64,000 nt of DNA from Flexivirga alba (GCF_042661025.1 NZ_JBHSWH010000001.1:2852001-2916000), one strand, 5' to 3'. Positions 1 through 8,292 are shown, counted from the first letter of the stretch. Numbers and translations: made by a program. The notes: a model not told the origin generated them from the sequence alone.

Positions 1-809
1 TGCACCTCGCGATAGCGGAACGAACTGCCGTAGGAGTGTTGCAGCAGTGCGTTGCTCCGCCGGACGATCCTCGTGTTGTAGGTCGCCATCACGAAGGGGC
101 CGGTCCACGCACCGATGTCGGAGGCGTAACGCACGGCCGCACTGTCGCGCCATTCGCCGCTCGGCTCGTCGCCACGGGCCGGGCTGAGCGCGAACTTGTC
201 GGTGGCGATCCGTCGCTTGTCCTTGTCGGCGCGGATCTCGTCGAGCTGGGTCATTGCGGACGCGATGGTGCCGCCGCTGAATCCGCCCTTCATCGCCATG
301 TAGAGCGTCGTGTCGCCGAGGTCGCCGGCACCGTCCGCATGGACCTTCTCGGACAATACGAACGCGCCCAGATCCGATGGGACGGAGTCGAATCCGCACG
401 AGTGAACGATCCGAGCGCCGGTGCTGTTCGCCAGGTCCTGGAAGCGGTCGATCGACTCACGGACGAAGAGCACCTCGCCAGTGAGGTCGACATAATCGGT
501 TCCAGCCGTGGCGCATGCCTCAACCAGCGGCAAACCGTATTTCGCGTAGGGACCGACGGTGCTGATCACGACCCGTGCACTCTCGGCGAGCGACCTGAGG
601 CTGCCGGCGTCGGACGAATCCGCCACCAGGACGGGCCAGTCGGTGCCGCCGGGCAACGCGTCCCGGATCTGCTCGACCTTGGCCCGGTTGCGTCCGGCCA
701 GTGCCAGCCGCACGCCGTCAGGGAGGTGTCCAGCGAGGTATTCGGCGGTCAGCTTGCCGACGAAACCGGTCGCGCCGAAGAGGACGATGTCGTAGTCGCG
801 GTTACCCAT
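1..809 (-). CDS. Saccharopine dehydrogenase-like / trans-acting enoyl reductase family protein (3' end outside window)
   Basis: About 269 codons are visible; the C-terminus lies beyond the left edge. The N-terminus is a Rossmann nucleotide-binding fold with FGATGFVGK at residues 11-19, followed by further saccharopine-dehydrogenase-type landmarks: AGRN, VISTVGPYAKYG, the D-Y-V-D-L-T-G-E stretch and HSCGFDSVPSD. This family includes the mycobacterial trans-acting enoyl reductases of lipid synthesis, but most members have no known substrate; NADP binding is the only safe prediction. The ATG at 809 is preceded by TAGAGT seven bases upstream, which fits a leaderless transcript and supports this start. 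Confidence 0.85.
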   Translation of the reverse strand, partial: MGNRDYDIVLFGATGFVGKLTAEYLAGHLPDGVRLALAGRNRAKVEQIRDALPGGTDWPVLVADSSDAGSLRSLAESARVVISTVGPYAKYGLPLVEACATAGTDYVDLTGEVLFVRESIDRFQDLANSTGARIVHSCGFDSVPSDLGAFVLSEKVHADGAGDLGDTTLYMAMKGGFSGGTIASAMTQLDEIRADKDKRRIATDKFALSPARGDEPSGEWRDSAAVRYASDIGAWTGPFVMATYNTRIVRRSNALLQHSYGSSFRYREV

Positions 810-816
810 GAGTACG

Positions 817-822
817 ACTCTA
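817..822 (-). promoter_or_regulatory. -10 box TAGAGT, leaderless start
   Basis: TAGAGT is followed by seven bases and the ATG at 809, placing the predicted transcript start on or next to the start codon. Confidence 0.5.
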
Positions 823-840
823 GAGCCCGCCCGTCCCGCT

Positions 841-1695
841 TCAGGCCAATGGCAGCTGAGTCTGCGTGATGCGGGTGGCCCGGTCGTGCAGCTCGATCAG
901 CTGCGCCTCGAGAGCGTCCGGCGGGAGCCCGAAGCGACCCGCAAGCCGACAGGTGGCGAACCCCGTTGTCGCAGCTTGGTATTCGCTGAGCCAGCGCGCT
1001 GCGCCCGCCGCGTCTTCCGCAGTTTCAGACGGCCAGATGTGCTTCGGCGCCCGCAGCCCGCAGCGCCACGGTTTCGGGGTGAGCCGCGCACGGCAGGTGT
1101 TGTACTTCCGGCACAGGTGGACGTAGATCTGATCGGTGCCGAGTTGTTCGAGCAGGGCCACTGCCTCCGGTGACTTCGGCTCGAGCCGAGCCCCGGTCAC
1201 GATGACGCGAAACCCGCCGAACGTCTCGTAGGCACGGACGCCGAGGGTCGGATGCGCGGTCGCGAAATCCTGTATGACGCGCAGCGCCTGCCCCTTGGGG
1301 CTGTCGTCGGGACCGTCGCTCTTCTTGCCGCCGCCCCTCCTGCCACCGAACAGCTTGCGCAGCGACCGGGCCATGGGACGAACCTGCGCCACGTCCACGT
1401 CGGCAATCAACAGTCGGTCCGTGCCGAGCACATCGGCGCCATACCGATTGCGAGACACAACGGCCGCCAGCACGCCCTCGGCATCAAGGATCTCGTGCAG
1501 GGTCTCCTCGCGTGGTGGCGCCCACCCGTAGGAACCTCGCCTATCACGCGAGAGGCCGGAGCGAATCGCCTTGATGCTGTTGGCGAGCCGCTCGTTGGCC
1601 ACGGACAACGCATCGTCGGCCGACTGTGTCGACCAACCCCAGGCGTAGATCAGCCCCTCCTGCGCTCTGCGCCAATATGTCGGCAACGGCTCCAT
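841..1695 (-). CDS. Conserved protein of unknown function
   Basis: 284 residues from the ATG at 1695 (begins MEPLPTYWRR). I do not know its function. Visible features: a hydrophobic strand ending in an acidic pair (LLIADVDV), a basic glycine-rich segment (GGRRGGGKK), the strand YETFGGFRVIVTG, and a strongly patterned CRARLTPKPWRCG. The DxD strand followed by a GG-containing strand is faintly like archaeo-eukaryotic primase folds, but that is speculation. An in-frame extension upstream to 1740 would read through a palindromic repeat, so the internal ATG is preferred; it is also preceded by TACGGT at a leaderless-like distance (8 bases). The gene is downstream of the aminotransferase on the same strand, separated by the nested repeat. 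Confidence 0.7.
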   Translation of the reverse strand: MEPLPTYWRRAQEGLIYAWGWSTQSADDALSVANERLANSIKAIRSGLSRDRRGSYGWAPPREETLHEILDAEGVLAAVVSRNRYGADVLGTDRLLIADVDVAQVRPMARSLRKLFGGRRGGGKKSDGPDDSPKGQALRVIQDFATAHPTLGVRAYETFGGFRVIVTGARLEPKSPEAVALLEQLGTDQIYVHLCRKYNTCRARLTPKPWRCGLRAPKHIWPSETAEDAAGAARWLSEYQAATTGFATCRLAGRFGLPPDALEAQLIELHDRATRITQTQLPLA

Positions 1696-1703
1696 GGTGC
1701 TGA

Positions 1704-1709
1704 ACCGTA
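1704..1709 (-). promoter_or_regulatory. -10 box TACGGT, near-leaderless start
   Basis: TACGGT lies eight bases before the ATG at 1695 and touches the outer arm of the nested inverted repeat, so the repeat sits directly upstream of this core promoter. Confidence 0.35.
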
Positions 1710-1793
1710 TCGAGCGGCATACGACAGCATTGAGCGGCATACGAAATCATGCCGATTTCGTATGCCGCTCAATGCGCCGGTATGCCGCTCGAT
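1709..1793. repeat. Nested double inverted repeat, copy 1
   Basis: Outer arms ATCGAGCGGCATAC (1709-1722) and its complement (1780-1793) enclose inner arms ATTGAGCGGCATACGAAATC (1729-1748) and complement (1754-1773) around a five-base loop. All four arms share the core GAGCGGCATAC. The right outer arm runs into the TGA stop of the aminotransferase (1793-1795, minus strand). It probably folds into a long hairpin and may end transcription. A second copy is at 6858-6942. Confidence 0.85.
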
Positions 1794-3217
1794 CAGAGCA
1801 TGGACCACGCCTCGGTGAGCACACCGCGCAGCTTCTGCTCGATCTCGTCGAACTCGGTCTGCCCGATGATCAACGGCGGAGCCAGCTGCACGACCGGGTC
1901 GCCGCGGTCGTCGGCGCGGCAGTAGAGGCCGGAGTCGTAGAGCGCCTTGGACAGGAAGCCACGCAGCATGCGCTCGGCCTCGTCGTCGTTGAACGTCTCG
2001 CGGGTCTCCTTGTCCTTGACCAGCTCGATGCCGTAAAAGAAGCCGTCACCGCGCACGTCGCCGACGATCGGCAGGTCGCCCAGCTTTTCCAGCGTGCTGC
2101 GGAACTTCGGGGCGTTCTCGTGCACATGCTGGACCAGGCCCTCCTTCTCGAAGATGTCGAGGTTGGCCATCGCGACCGCGGCCGACACCGGGTGGCCACC
2201 GAAGGTGTAACCGTGCGGGAAGCTGGTCGTGCCGTGCTTGAACGGTTCGAAGAGACGATCGCTGGCGATCATCGCGCCGATGGGGGAGTAGCCCGACGAC
2301 ATACCCTTCGCGCAGGTGATGATGTCCGGCGTGTAGCCGTAGTCCTTGCACGCGAACATCTCGCCGATCCGGCCGAAGGCGCAGATCGTCTCATCCGAGA
2401 CCAGCAGCACGTCATACTCGTCGCAGATCTCGCGCACCCGCTCGAAGTATCCGGGCGGCGGCGGGAAGCAGCCGCCGGCGTTCTGCACCGGCTCGAGGAA
2501 TACGGCCGCGACGGTGTCGGCGCCCTCGAACTCGATGGCCTCGGCGATCCGGTCGGCGGCCCAGCGGCCGAAGGCCTTCGGGTCGTCACGCAGCTCCGGC
2601 TGCGCACGGTAGATGTTGGTGTTGGGCACCTTGAACGCACCCGGCACCAGCGGCTCGAACATCTCCTTCAGCGGCGGCAGGCCAGTGATCGACAGGGCAC
2701 CTTGCGGCGTGCCGTGGTAGGCGACGGCGCGGCTGATCACCTTGTGCTTGCCGGGCTTGCCGGTCAGCTTGAAGTAGTGCTTGGCCAGCTTCCATGCGGA
2801 CTCGACGGCTTCGCCACCACCGGTGGTGAAGAAGACGCGGTTGAGGTCACCCGGTGCGTATGACGCAAGGCGCTCGGCCAGGTCGATCGCGGGGCGGTGG
2901 GCGTAGGACCAGATCGGGAAGAACGCGAGTTCCTTGGCCTGCGCCGCCGCGGCCTCGGCGAGTTCGGTGCGGCCATGTCCGACCTGCACGGTGAACAGGC
3001 CGGACAGCCCGTCCAGGTACTTCTTGCCCTTGTCGTCCCAGATGTAGGCGCCGTCACCCTTGACGATGGTCGGTATGGCGAGCCCGCGCCCACCCTGATC
3101 GGTGGGTTCGTAGTCCGACTGCCGGGTGAAGTGACCCCACAGGTGGTCACGGGCAGCCTCGCTGCGAGGCGTGCCCGCAGGAGTCAGGTCGTTGGATTGT
3201 GTTGTGGGAGTGGTCAT
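1793..3217 (-). CDS. Class III (omega) aminotransferase, putrescine/beta-alanine-pyruvate type
   Basis: 474 residues, the usual length for PLP fold-type I class III aminotransferases. The PLP-binding lysine is K304 in CAKGMSSGYSPIGA; D275 in VSDETICAFGRIG contacts the cofactor ring nitrogen; TGGGEAVE at 132-139 binds phosphate. The family moves the terminal amino group of putrescine, beta-alanine or other omega-amines to pyruvate. The start overlaps the asnC stop (ATGA), so the two are co-transcribed and probably co-regulated. A gamma-aminobutyraldehyde-type dehydrogenase lies nearby at 5329-6777, which would oxidise the aldehyde made from putrescine; that pathway link is inference. Confidence 0.88.
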   Translation of the reverse strand: MTTPTTQSNDLTPAGTPRSEAARDHLWGHFTRQSDYEPTDQGGRGLAIPTIVKGDGAYIWDDKGKKYLDGLSGLFTVQVGHGRTELAEAAAAQAKELAFFPIWSYAHRPAIDLAERLASYAPGDLNRVFFTTGGGEAVESAWKLAKHYFKLTGKPGKHKVISRAVAYHGTPQGALSITGLPPLKEMFEPLVPGAFKVPNTNIYRAQPELRDDPKAFGRWAADRIAEAIEFEGADTVAAVFLEPVQNAGGCFPPPPGYFERVREICDEYDVLLVSDETICAFGRIGEMFACKDYGYTPDIITCAKGMSSGYSPIGAMIASDRLFEPFKHGTTSFPHGYTFGGHPVSAAVAMANLDIFEKEGLVQHVHENAPKFRSTLEKLGDLPIVGDVRGDGFFYGIELVKDKETRETFNDDEAERMLRGFLSKALYDSGLYCRADDRGDPVVQLAPPLIIGQTEFDEIEQKLRGVLTEAWSML

Positions 3218-3690
3218 CTCGTTCCCCAGTCGTATCGTTGTTTGGCGAGTTTCAGGTAGACGAACGTTTCGGTCTCGGTGACTCCGTCGATGGTGCGGAT
3301 CTGCGCGGTGAGCAGGTCGAGCAGGTGAGCGTCGTCCACACAGACGACCTCGACGAGCAGGTCGAATCTGCCGGCGGTCAGGACGACATACGCGACTTCG
3401 GGCAGCTCGCTCAGCGCCTTCTGCACCGGCTGCATGTCGCCGCGGACGGTGACGCCGATCATCGCCTGGCGGTCGAAGCCGACCTGAGCGGGATCGGTCA
3501 CCGCGACGATCTGCAGCACATCGGAGTCGAGCAGTCGCTGCACCCGCTGGCGCACTGCGGCCTCGGACAAGCCGATCTCGCGAGCGATCGCGGAGTAGGC
3601 AACCCGGCCGTCGGTCTGCAGTCGGGCGATGATCGCCTTGGAGACATCGTCGAGCGTGGCACCCGTCACACTGCGATTAGTCTCGGACAT
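3214..3690 (-). CDS. Lrp/AsnC family transcriptional regulator
   Basis: 158 residues: an N-terminal AsnC helix-turn-helix (about residues 13-60, including AREIGLSEAAVRQRVQRL) and a C-terminal RAM effector-binding domain (about 75-150). It shares ATGA with the aminotransferase downstream and is divergent from the serine dehydratase, with only 88 bases between. It is therefore a likely local regulator responding to an amino acid or amine; the ligand cannot be read from sequence. Confidence 0.9.
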   Translation of the reverse strand: MSETNRSVTGATLDDVSKAIIARLQTDGRVAYSAIAREIGLSEAAVRQRVQRLLDSDVLQIVAVTDPAQVGFDRQAMIGVTVRGDMQPVQKALSELPEVAYVVLTAGRFDLLVEVVCVDDAHLLDLLTAQIRTIDGVTETETFVYLKLAKQRYDWGTR

Positions 3691-3766
3691 GTCTGCATAT
3701 TGGCACGGTTTTCGAAGTAGTTCAAGTATTTTCCTACGAATTCCGTCGCGGGTTGCGCGACATGGC

Positions 3767-3772
3767 TATGCT
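3767..3772 (+). promoter_or_regulatory. -10 box TATGCT, leaderless start of serine dehydratase
   Basis: TATGCT is followed by six bases and the ATG at 3779. No Shine-Dalgarno sequence fits in the predicted transcript. Confidence 0.5.
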
Positions 3773-3778
3773 TTACCT

Positions 3779-5151
3779 ATGGCGTTGAGCGCATTTGACC
3801 TGTATTCCGTGGGGATCGGCCCGTCCTCGTCTCACACGGTCGGACCGATGCGTGCCGCGAAGACGTTCGTCGACGGCCTGGTGGCCGCCGGCCAGTTGGA
3901 TTCGGTATGCCGGGTGAAGTCGCAGTTGTTCGGTTCGCTCGGTGCGACCGGGCACGGCCACGGCTCGGACAAGGCGGTCGTACTCGGCCTGCAGGGCGAG
4001 GCCCCCGAGACCGTCGACACGGCAACCACCGAAGCTCGCATCGAGGAGGCGCGCGCGCGCCATACCTTGCAGTTGAACGGCACTCGGTCGATCGGTTGGG
4101 ACCCGGACGCCGACCTGGTCATGCACCGGCGCAAGTCCCTGCCGGCGCACCCCAACGGCATGCAGTTCGATGCGTATGACGCACAGGGCGAAGTCGTTTC
4201 CTCGCACGTCTACTACTCCGTTGGTGGCGGCTTCGTGGTCAACGAGGAAGCCGCCGGAGCGGACCGCGTCGTGCTGGACGACACGAAGGTCGAGTTGCCC
4301 TTCACCACCGGTGCCGAAATGCTGGCCATCTGCGAACGTGAGGGCTGCTCGATCGCGGACCTGATGATGCGCAACGAGCTCGCCTGGCGATCAGCCGAAG
4401 AGGTCCGCAGCGGACTGCTGCATCTGTGGTCCGTCATGCGTGACTGCGTGCAGGCCGGCATCGGCCACGAAGGAATCCTGCCGGGTGGGTTGCGAGTGCC
4501 GCGCCGAGCCCCGGAGCTCTACCGCGAGCTCACCAAGGGTGCACTGCGCGATGATCCGCTGCGCGTCATGGACTGGGTCAACCTCTACGCACTCGCTGTC
4601 AACGAGGAGAACGCCTCCGGCGGCCGGATCGTGACTGCGCCGACCAACGGCGCGGCGGGCATCATCCCGGCTGTCCTGCACTACTACGTCAACTTCGTGC
4701 CGGATGCCGACGACGACGGCGTCGTCCGATTCCTGTTGACAGCAGCGGCAATTGGCATCCTCTTCAAGGAGAATGCCTCGATCTCGGGCGCCGAGGTCGG
4801 CTGCCAGGGGAGGTCGGGTCCGCGTGCGCGATGGCTGCCGGCGGCCTGGCCGAAGTCATGGGCGGCAGCCCTACCCGGGTCGAGAACGCCGCCGAGATCG
4901 GCATCGAACACAACCTCGGGCTGACTTGCGACCCGGTCGGCGGCCTGGTGCAGATCCCGTGCATCGAACGCAACGCGATCGCGAGTGTGAAGGCGATCAA
5001 CGCCGCGCGCCTCGCGGTCCACGGCACCGGCGTGCACACCGTGAGCCTGGACAAGGCGATCAAGACCATGCGCGACACCGGACGCGACATGTCGATCAAG
5101 TACAAGGAAACTGCACGTGGCGGCCTGGCCGTGAATGTGATCGAGTGCTGA
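3779..5151 (+). pseudogene. sdaA: L-serine ammonia-lyase (serine dehydratase), single-base frameshift
   Basis: Iron-sulfur L-serine dehydratase converting L-serine to pyruvate and ammonia. The N-terminal beta domain starts with SAFDLYSVGIGPSSSHTVGP; the catalytic alpha domain carries NGAAGIIPAVL and the cluster cysteines in GCQG and GLTCDPVGG...IPCIERNA. The reading frame breaks at the GGGG run 4807-4810: upstream codons are in one frame to GAEVGCQG and the rest continues one frame back (AMAAGGLAEVMGGSPTRVENA to the TGA at 5149). One extra G restores a normal 457-residue protein. Both halves are fully conserved, so this is probably a sequencing error, though a real pseudogene cannot be excluded. 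Confidence 0.85.
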
Positions 5152-5308
5152 CAGGTGCGCGAGGATCGAGGAACGAGGCCCGGAGCGCGCCGCGGAAGCA
5201 CGACAGAAGACATCGAGTGCTGACAGGACCAAGCTGGTCGAGTAGGGCGAGCCGCTAGGCGAGCCCGTATCGAGGCCCGAGGGCGAAGGCAGGATTCAAG
5301 TGCTGACA
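5140..5308. repeat. Stop-codon-spanning direct repeats with two short intergenic elements
   Basis: The last bases of the serine dehydratase, ATCGAGTGCTGACAGG (5140-5155, stop included), recur exactly at 5212-5227 and loosely at 5294-5308. The first interval holds an element (5156-5211) related to one behind the aldehyde dehydrogenase (6778-6846); the second (about 5229-5275) holds GGTCGAGTAGG...CGTATCGAGGCC, a palindromic intergenic repeat type common in actinobacteria. No gene is visible in this 177-base gap. Confidence 0.7.
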
Positions 5309-5328
5309 AACACACAAAGGAGTGTCGT

Positions 5329-6777
5329 ATGACTGACAGCCCGCGCGAGCTGCGCAACTTCGTCGGCGGTGAGTATGTCGCTGCCGAGACCGATCAGACG
5401 ATTGACATCGTCAACCCGTCGACCGCGAAAGTTGTTGCCAAGTCACCTGTTTCGACGCAGGCAGATGTCGATGCGGCATACAGCGCGGCCTCCAAGGGGT
5501 TCGCTGAATGGGGCCAGGTCACGCCCGGTGAGCGACAGCACGCGCTGCTGAAGTTCGCCGACGCGATCGAGGCCCGCGCGGATGACTTCGTGAAGTTGGA
5601 GGCCGAGAACACCGGTAAGCCCTACGCGCTGACCGCCAGCGAGGAAGTGCCGGTGATGGTCGACCAGCTGCGCTTCTTCGCCGGTGCAGCACGGATGCTC
5701 GAAGGCAAGGCGGCCGGCGAATACATGGCCGGGCACACGTCATTCATTCGTCGTGAGCCGATCGGTGTCGTCGGTCAGGTGACCCCGTGGAACTACCCGA
5801 TGATGATGGCGATGTGGAAGATCGCCCCGGCCCTGGCCGCGGGCAACGCCGTGGTGCTCAAGCCGAGCGACACGACACCGGAGACCACTTTGCTGATGGC
5901 GGAGCTGGCGTCGGAGTTCCTGCCGGCCGGCACGTTCAACGTCATCACCGGCGACCGCGAGACCGGTCGGATGCTCGTGGAGCACCCCACCCCGCAGCTG
6001 GTGGCGATCACCGGATCCATCCGTGCGGGCATCCAGGTCGCGAACTCGGCGGCCAAGGATCTCAAGCGGGTTCACCTCGAGTTGGGCGGCAAGGCGCCGG
6101 TCATCGTCTTCGATGATGCCGACATCGAGGCAGCGATCGAGGGCATCGGGACGGCCGGATACTTCAACGCCGGTCAGGACTGCACCGCCGCGACCAGGGT
6201 GCTCGCCGCCCCCGGCATACACGACGATTTCGTGGCGGCACTGGCCGAATTCGCCAAGAACGACGCGAAACTCGGTATGCCGGACAGCGAGGACGCGCTG
6301 CTCGGACCGGTCAACAATGCCAACCAGTTGAAGCACGTGACCGGGTTTCTGGACCGGTTGCCGGACAACGCCAACGTCGCTGCCGGCGGTCATCGGGCGA
6401 GCGGTTTCGGCGATGGCTTCTTCATCGAGCCGACGGTCGTGTCCGGGCTGCAACAGACGGACGAGGCGATCCAGCAGGAGATCTTCGGCCCGGTCATCAC
6501 CGTGCAGCGTTTCACCGACGAACAGGCCGCGATCGCCTGGGCGAACGACGTGCCCTTCGGCCTGGCGTCCTCGGTGTGGACCAAGGACTTCGGCCGGGCG
6601 ATGCGGGTCTCCAAGGCGCTCGACTTCGGCTGCGTCTGGATCAACACGCACATTCCGCTGGTCGCCGAGATGCCGCACGGCGGTTTCAAGCACAGCGGCT
6701 ACGGCAAGGACCTGTCGCTCTACGGTTTCGAGGACTACACGCGCGTGAAGCACGTGATGGCCAACATCGAGATCTGA
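5329..6777 (+). CDS. Aldehyde dehydrogenase, gamma-aminobutyraldehyde/betaine aldehyde type
   Basis: 482 residues, full length for an NAD(P)-dependent aldehyde dehydrogenase. Catalytic Cys285 in GQDCTAATR, general base Glu251 in LELGGKAP, and the oxyanion Asn155 in TPWNYP are present. The sequence style matches aminobutyraldehyde dehydrogenases. With the nearby class III aminotransferase it could complete putrescine to GABA conversion (inference). The motif normally FTGS reads AITGSIRAG here, a mild variation. The start is preceded by AAAGGAGTGT, a good ribosome-binding site. The last 12 bases including the stop are duplicated 81 bases downstream. Confidence 0.88.
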   Translation: MTDSPRELRNFVGGEYVAAETDQTIDIVNPSTAKVVAKSPVSTQADVDAAYSAASKGFAEWGQVTPGERQHALLKFADAIEARADDFVKLEAENTGKPYALTASEEVPVMVDQLRFFAGAARMLEGKAAGEYMAGHTSFIRREPIGVVGQVTPWNYPMMMAMWKIAPALAAGNAVVLKPSDTTPETTLLMAELASEFLPAGTFNVITGDRETGRMLVEHPTPQLVAITGSIRAGIQVANSAAKDLKRVHLELGGKAPVIVFDDADIEAAIEGIGTAGYFNAGQDCTAATRVLAAPGIHDDFVAALAEFAKNDAKLGMPDSEDALLGPVNNANQLKHVTGFLDRLPDNANVAAGGHRASGFGDGFFIEPTVVSGLQQTDEAIQQEIFGPVITVQRFTDEQAAIAWANDVPFGLASSVWTKDFGRAMRVSKALDFGCVWINTHIPLVAEMPHGGFKHSGYGKDLSLYGFEDYTRVKHVMANIEI

Positions 6778-6858
6778 CAGCGGCGTGAGGACCGCAGCGA
6801 CGAAGGAGCGAGGACCGGAGCGGCGCGTGGAAGCTCGATCGTAGGGATCGAGATCTGA
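6766..6858. repeat. Stop-codon duplication flanking a short element
   Basis: ATCGAGATCTGA, the end of the aldehyde dehydrogenase with its stop (6766-6777), recurs exactly at 6847-6858. The intervening 69 bases resemble 5156-5211 (shared GCGAGGA, CGAGG-CCCGGAGCG, CGCGGAAGC segments). The second copy's TGA is at once the beginning of the nested inverted repeat that follows. Confidence 0.65.
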
Positions 6859-6942
6859 TTGACCGGCATACCCCCGCATTGAGCGGCGTACGGATTCGAC
6901 GCGAATCCGTATGCCGCTCAATCGTTCGGTATGCCGGTCAAT
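6858..6942. repeat. Nested double inverted repeat, copy 2
   Basis: Outer arms ATTGACCGGCATACC (6858-6872) and complement (ending 6942); inner arms ATTGAGCGGCGTACGGATTC (6878-6897) and complement (6903-6922) around a very short loop. Its layout, spacing and register to the neighbouring stop codon (crcB TGA, minus strand 6942-6944) match copy 1 at 1709-1793. It lies between two convergent genes and probably acts as a bidirectional terminator. Confidence 0.85.
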
Positions 6943-7319
6943 CAGGAGAGAGCGGTGCCGAGGGCGAGACCGAGAAACGCGGCCAGCAACGAAATCGCCA
7001 CGGTGGCAACGGCATACCGGCCGCCCTCGGTCTTGCCGGTCGTCAGCCACAGCCGGGTCGTCTCCACGGACGCGGTGCTGAAGGTGGTGAAACCGCCGCA
7101 GAAGCCGGTGCCGAGACCCGCCTTCGCCGTCGGTGACAGCCACCCTGCGTGATGTGTCGCCGCACCGGTGAGGACTCCGAGCAGGAACGAACCGAGCACG
7201 TTGATCACGAAGGTGCCGACCGGGAACGACCCGCGGACCCGATGCCGGACCTCCGCATCGAGGGCGAATCGGGAGACCGCGCCAGCACCACCGCAGAGCG
7301 CAATCAGTAACGTTGTCAT
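6942..7319 (-). CDS. crcB: Fluoride exporter CrcB (Fluc), subunit 1
   Basis: 125-residue membrane protein with four hydrophobic helices. Family landmarks are GGAGAVSRF, the conserved GTFVINVLGSFLLG helix and GFCGGFTTFSTASVE, which lines the fluoride pore. Fluc channels are dual-topology dimers; where two crcB genes are adjacent the proteins are usually thought to form an antiparallel heterodimer. The start overlaps the stop of the upstream crcB by four bases (ATGA). It is the last gene of the riboswitch-led operon UspA-crcB-crcB. Confidence 0.95.
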   Translation of the reverse strand: MTTLLIALCGGAGAVSRFALDAEVRHRVRGSFPVGTFVINVLGSFLLGVLTGAATHHAGWLSPTAKAGLGTGFCGGFTTFSTASVETTRLWLTTGKTEGGRYAVATVAISLLAAFLGLALGTALS

Positions 7320-7762
7320 GCGTTTTCACCGCCGCGCAGGGTGACGGAGCGCGCAGCGCGGATGCCCGCCCAGGCCGCGAGGGCACCGACGACGACGGAG
7401 GTGACGGCATACCCGACGGCGACCGGCCACGGCAGCTTCGTCGTCTCCACCATGAACGTGCTGTATGTCGTGAACCCGCCGAGCAGTCCGGTGCCGACAC
7501 CCAACCGGGCGAGGCGTCGGCCGCCGCTGTCCTCTCCGGACCGGACCAGTGCTTCCAGTAGGAAGCCGAGCACGAATGCCCCGATCACGTTGATGGCGAA
7601 CGTGATCCATGGCCAGGAGCCCGTCGGCCGGGAGAACGCGTCTTCCAGCAGCGAACGTATGGCGGTCCCGCAGGCGCCGCCGACGAAGACAGTGCCGAGG
7701 AGGAATGGGTTGCGATGAGCGTGGCGGGTGGTGGTGTGGCGGCGTGTGGACGTCAGTGCCAC
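7316..7762 (-). CDS. crcB: Fluoride exporter CrcB (Fluc), subunit 2
   Basis: 148 residues from a GTG at 7762 that overlaps the end of the UspA gene by ten bases. Motifs: GGACGTAIRSLL, TFAINVIGAFVLGFLLEAL and GLLGGFTTYSTFMVETTKL. The N-terminus has an extra basic histidine/threonine-rich tail of about 20 residues before the first helix. The long in-frame extension upstream to 8044 is the antisense-like shadow of UspA and is not used. It pairs with the following crcB, most likely as a heterodimeric fluoride channel. Confidence 0.92.
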   Translation of the reverse strand: MALTSTRRHTTTRHAHRNPFLLGTVFVGGACGTAIRSLLEDAFSRPTGSWPWITFAINVIGAFVLGFLLEALVRSGEDSGGRRLARLGVGTGLLGGFTTYSTFMVETTKLPWPVAVGYAVTSVVVGALAAWAGIRAARSVTLRGGENA

Positions 7763-8292
7763 GGCAGACCGTCCGACCAGTCGACGACCTGGATCGGCAC
7801 CACGATCACCGGGCGGTGCTGGTGGTGCGCGAGGCGCACCGAAACGGACTCCCCGAGGAACTCCCGCATCGGGTGCTTGCCGACCCGAGTGCCGACCACG
7901 AAACCAGCCGCGTCCACCGAGCGGGCGAGGTGCGTCAGCGCGCGGTCGGGCCGTCCCGCCAGATAGTGGAAGTGCCAGGGGACTCCGTCCTCGCCGAGCA
8001 CGCTGCGCAATTCTTCGGTGATGTCCTCGGCGGTGGCCCGCCACTGCTCGTCGGCGTCATCCGGATCGATCGGCGCATGCCGCACGCTGCCGTCCTCATG
8101 CTCTTGCACCACGTAGCGCGAGCGGTCCGCGAAACCGAAGTGCACCGACGGAGCACCGACGGCGCGCGCCAGGTTCACGGCGGTGAGGGCGACCAGCGGT
8201 GGCTGTCCGGGTATGACGCCGACCACGATCGGATGGGCGTGAAAATCCACCAAGCGATCTGGACTCGGCTGTGGTGGCTGCGCGGCAGTCAT
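7753..8292 (-). CDS. Universal stress protein (UspA) domain protein, first gene of fluoride operon
   Basis: 179 residues from the ATG at 8292, preceded by GGAGGG at good spacing. A single UspA-like alpha/beta domain: PIVVGVIPGQPPLVALTAVNLARA at the N-terminus (strand and helix) and GFVVGTRVGKHPMREFLGESVSVRLAHHQHRPVIVVP-type C-terminus, where VGTRVGK and the S-V-S-x-R-L stretch correspond to the nucleotide-binding loop region. It stands between a fluoride riboswitch and two fluoride channel genes, so a role in fluoride stress is inferred from context only. Confidence 0.85.
   Translation of the reverse strand: MTAAQPPQPSPDRLVDFHAHPIVVGVIPGQPPLVALTAVNLARAVGAPSVHFGFADRSRYVVQEHEDGSVRHAPIDPDDADEQWRATAEDITEELRSVLGEDGVPWHFHYLAGRPDRALTHLARSVDAAGFVVGTRVGKHPMREFLGESVSVRLAHHQHRPVIVVPIQVVDWSDGLPWH

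Noticed and set aside
4807..4810. Programmed frameshift in serine dehydratase
   Set aside because: No slippery heptamer or stimulatory structure is apparent and eight other breaks share the same run-length pattern; a base-calling error is simpler.
5740..7500. Long antisense open frame across the aldehyde dehydrogenase and crcB
   Set aside because: High-GC codon bias leaves antisense frames open; it covers a well-supported gene and has no recognisable domain.
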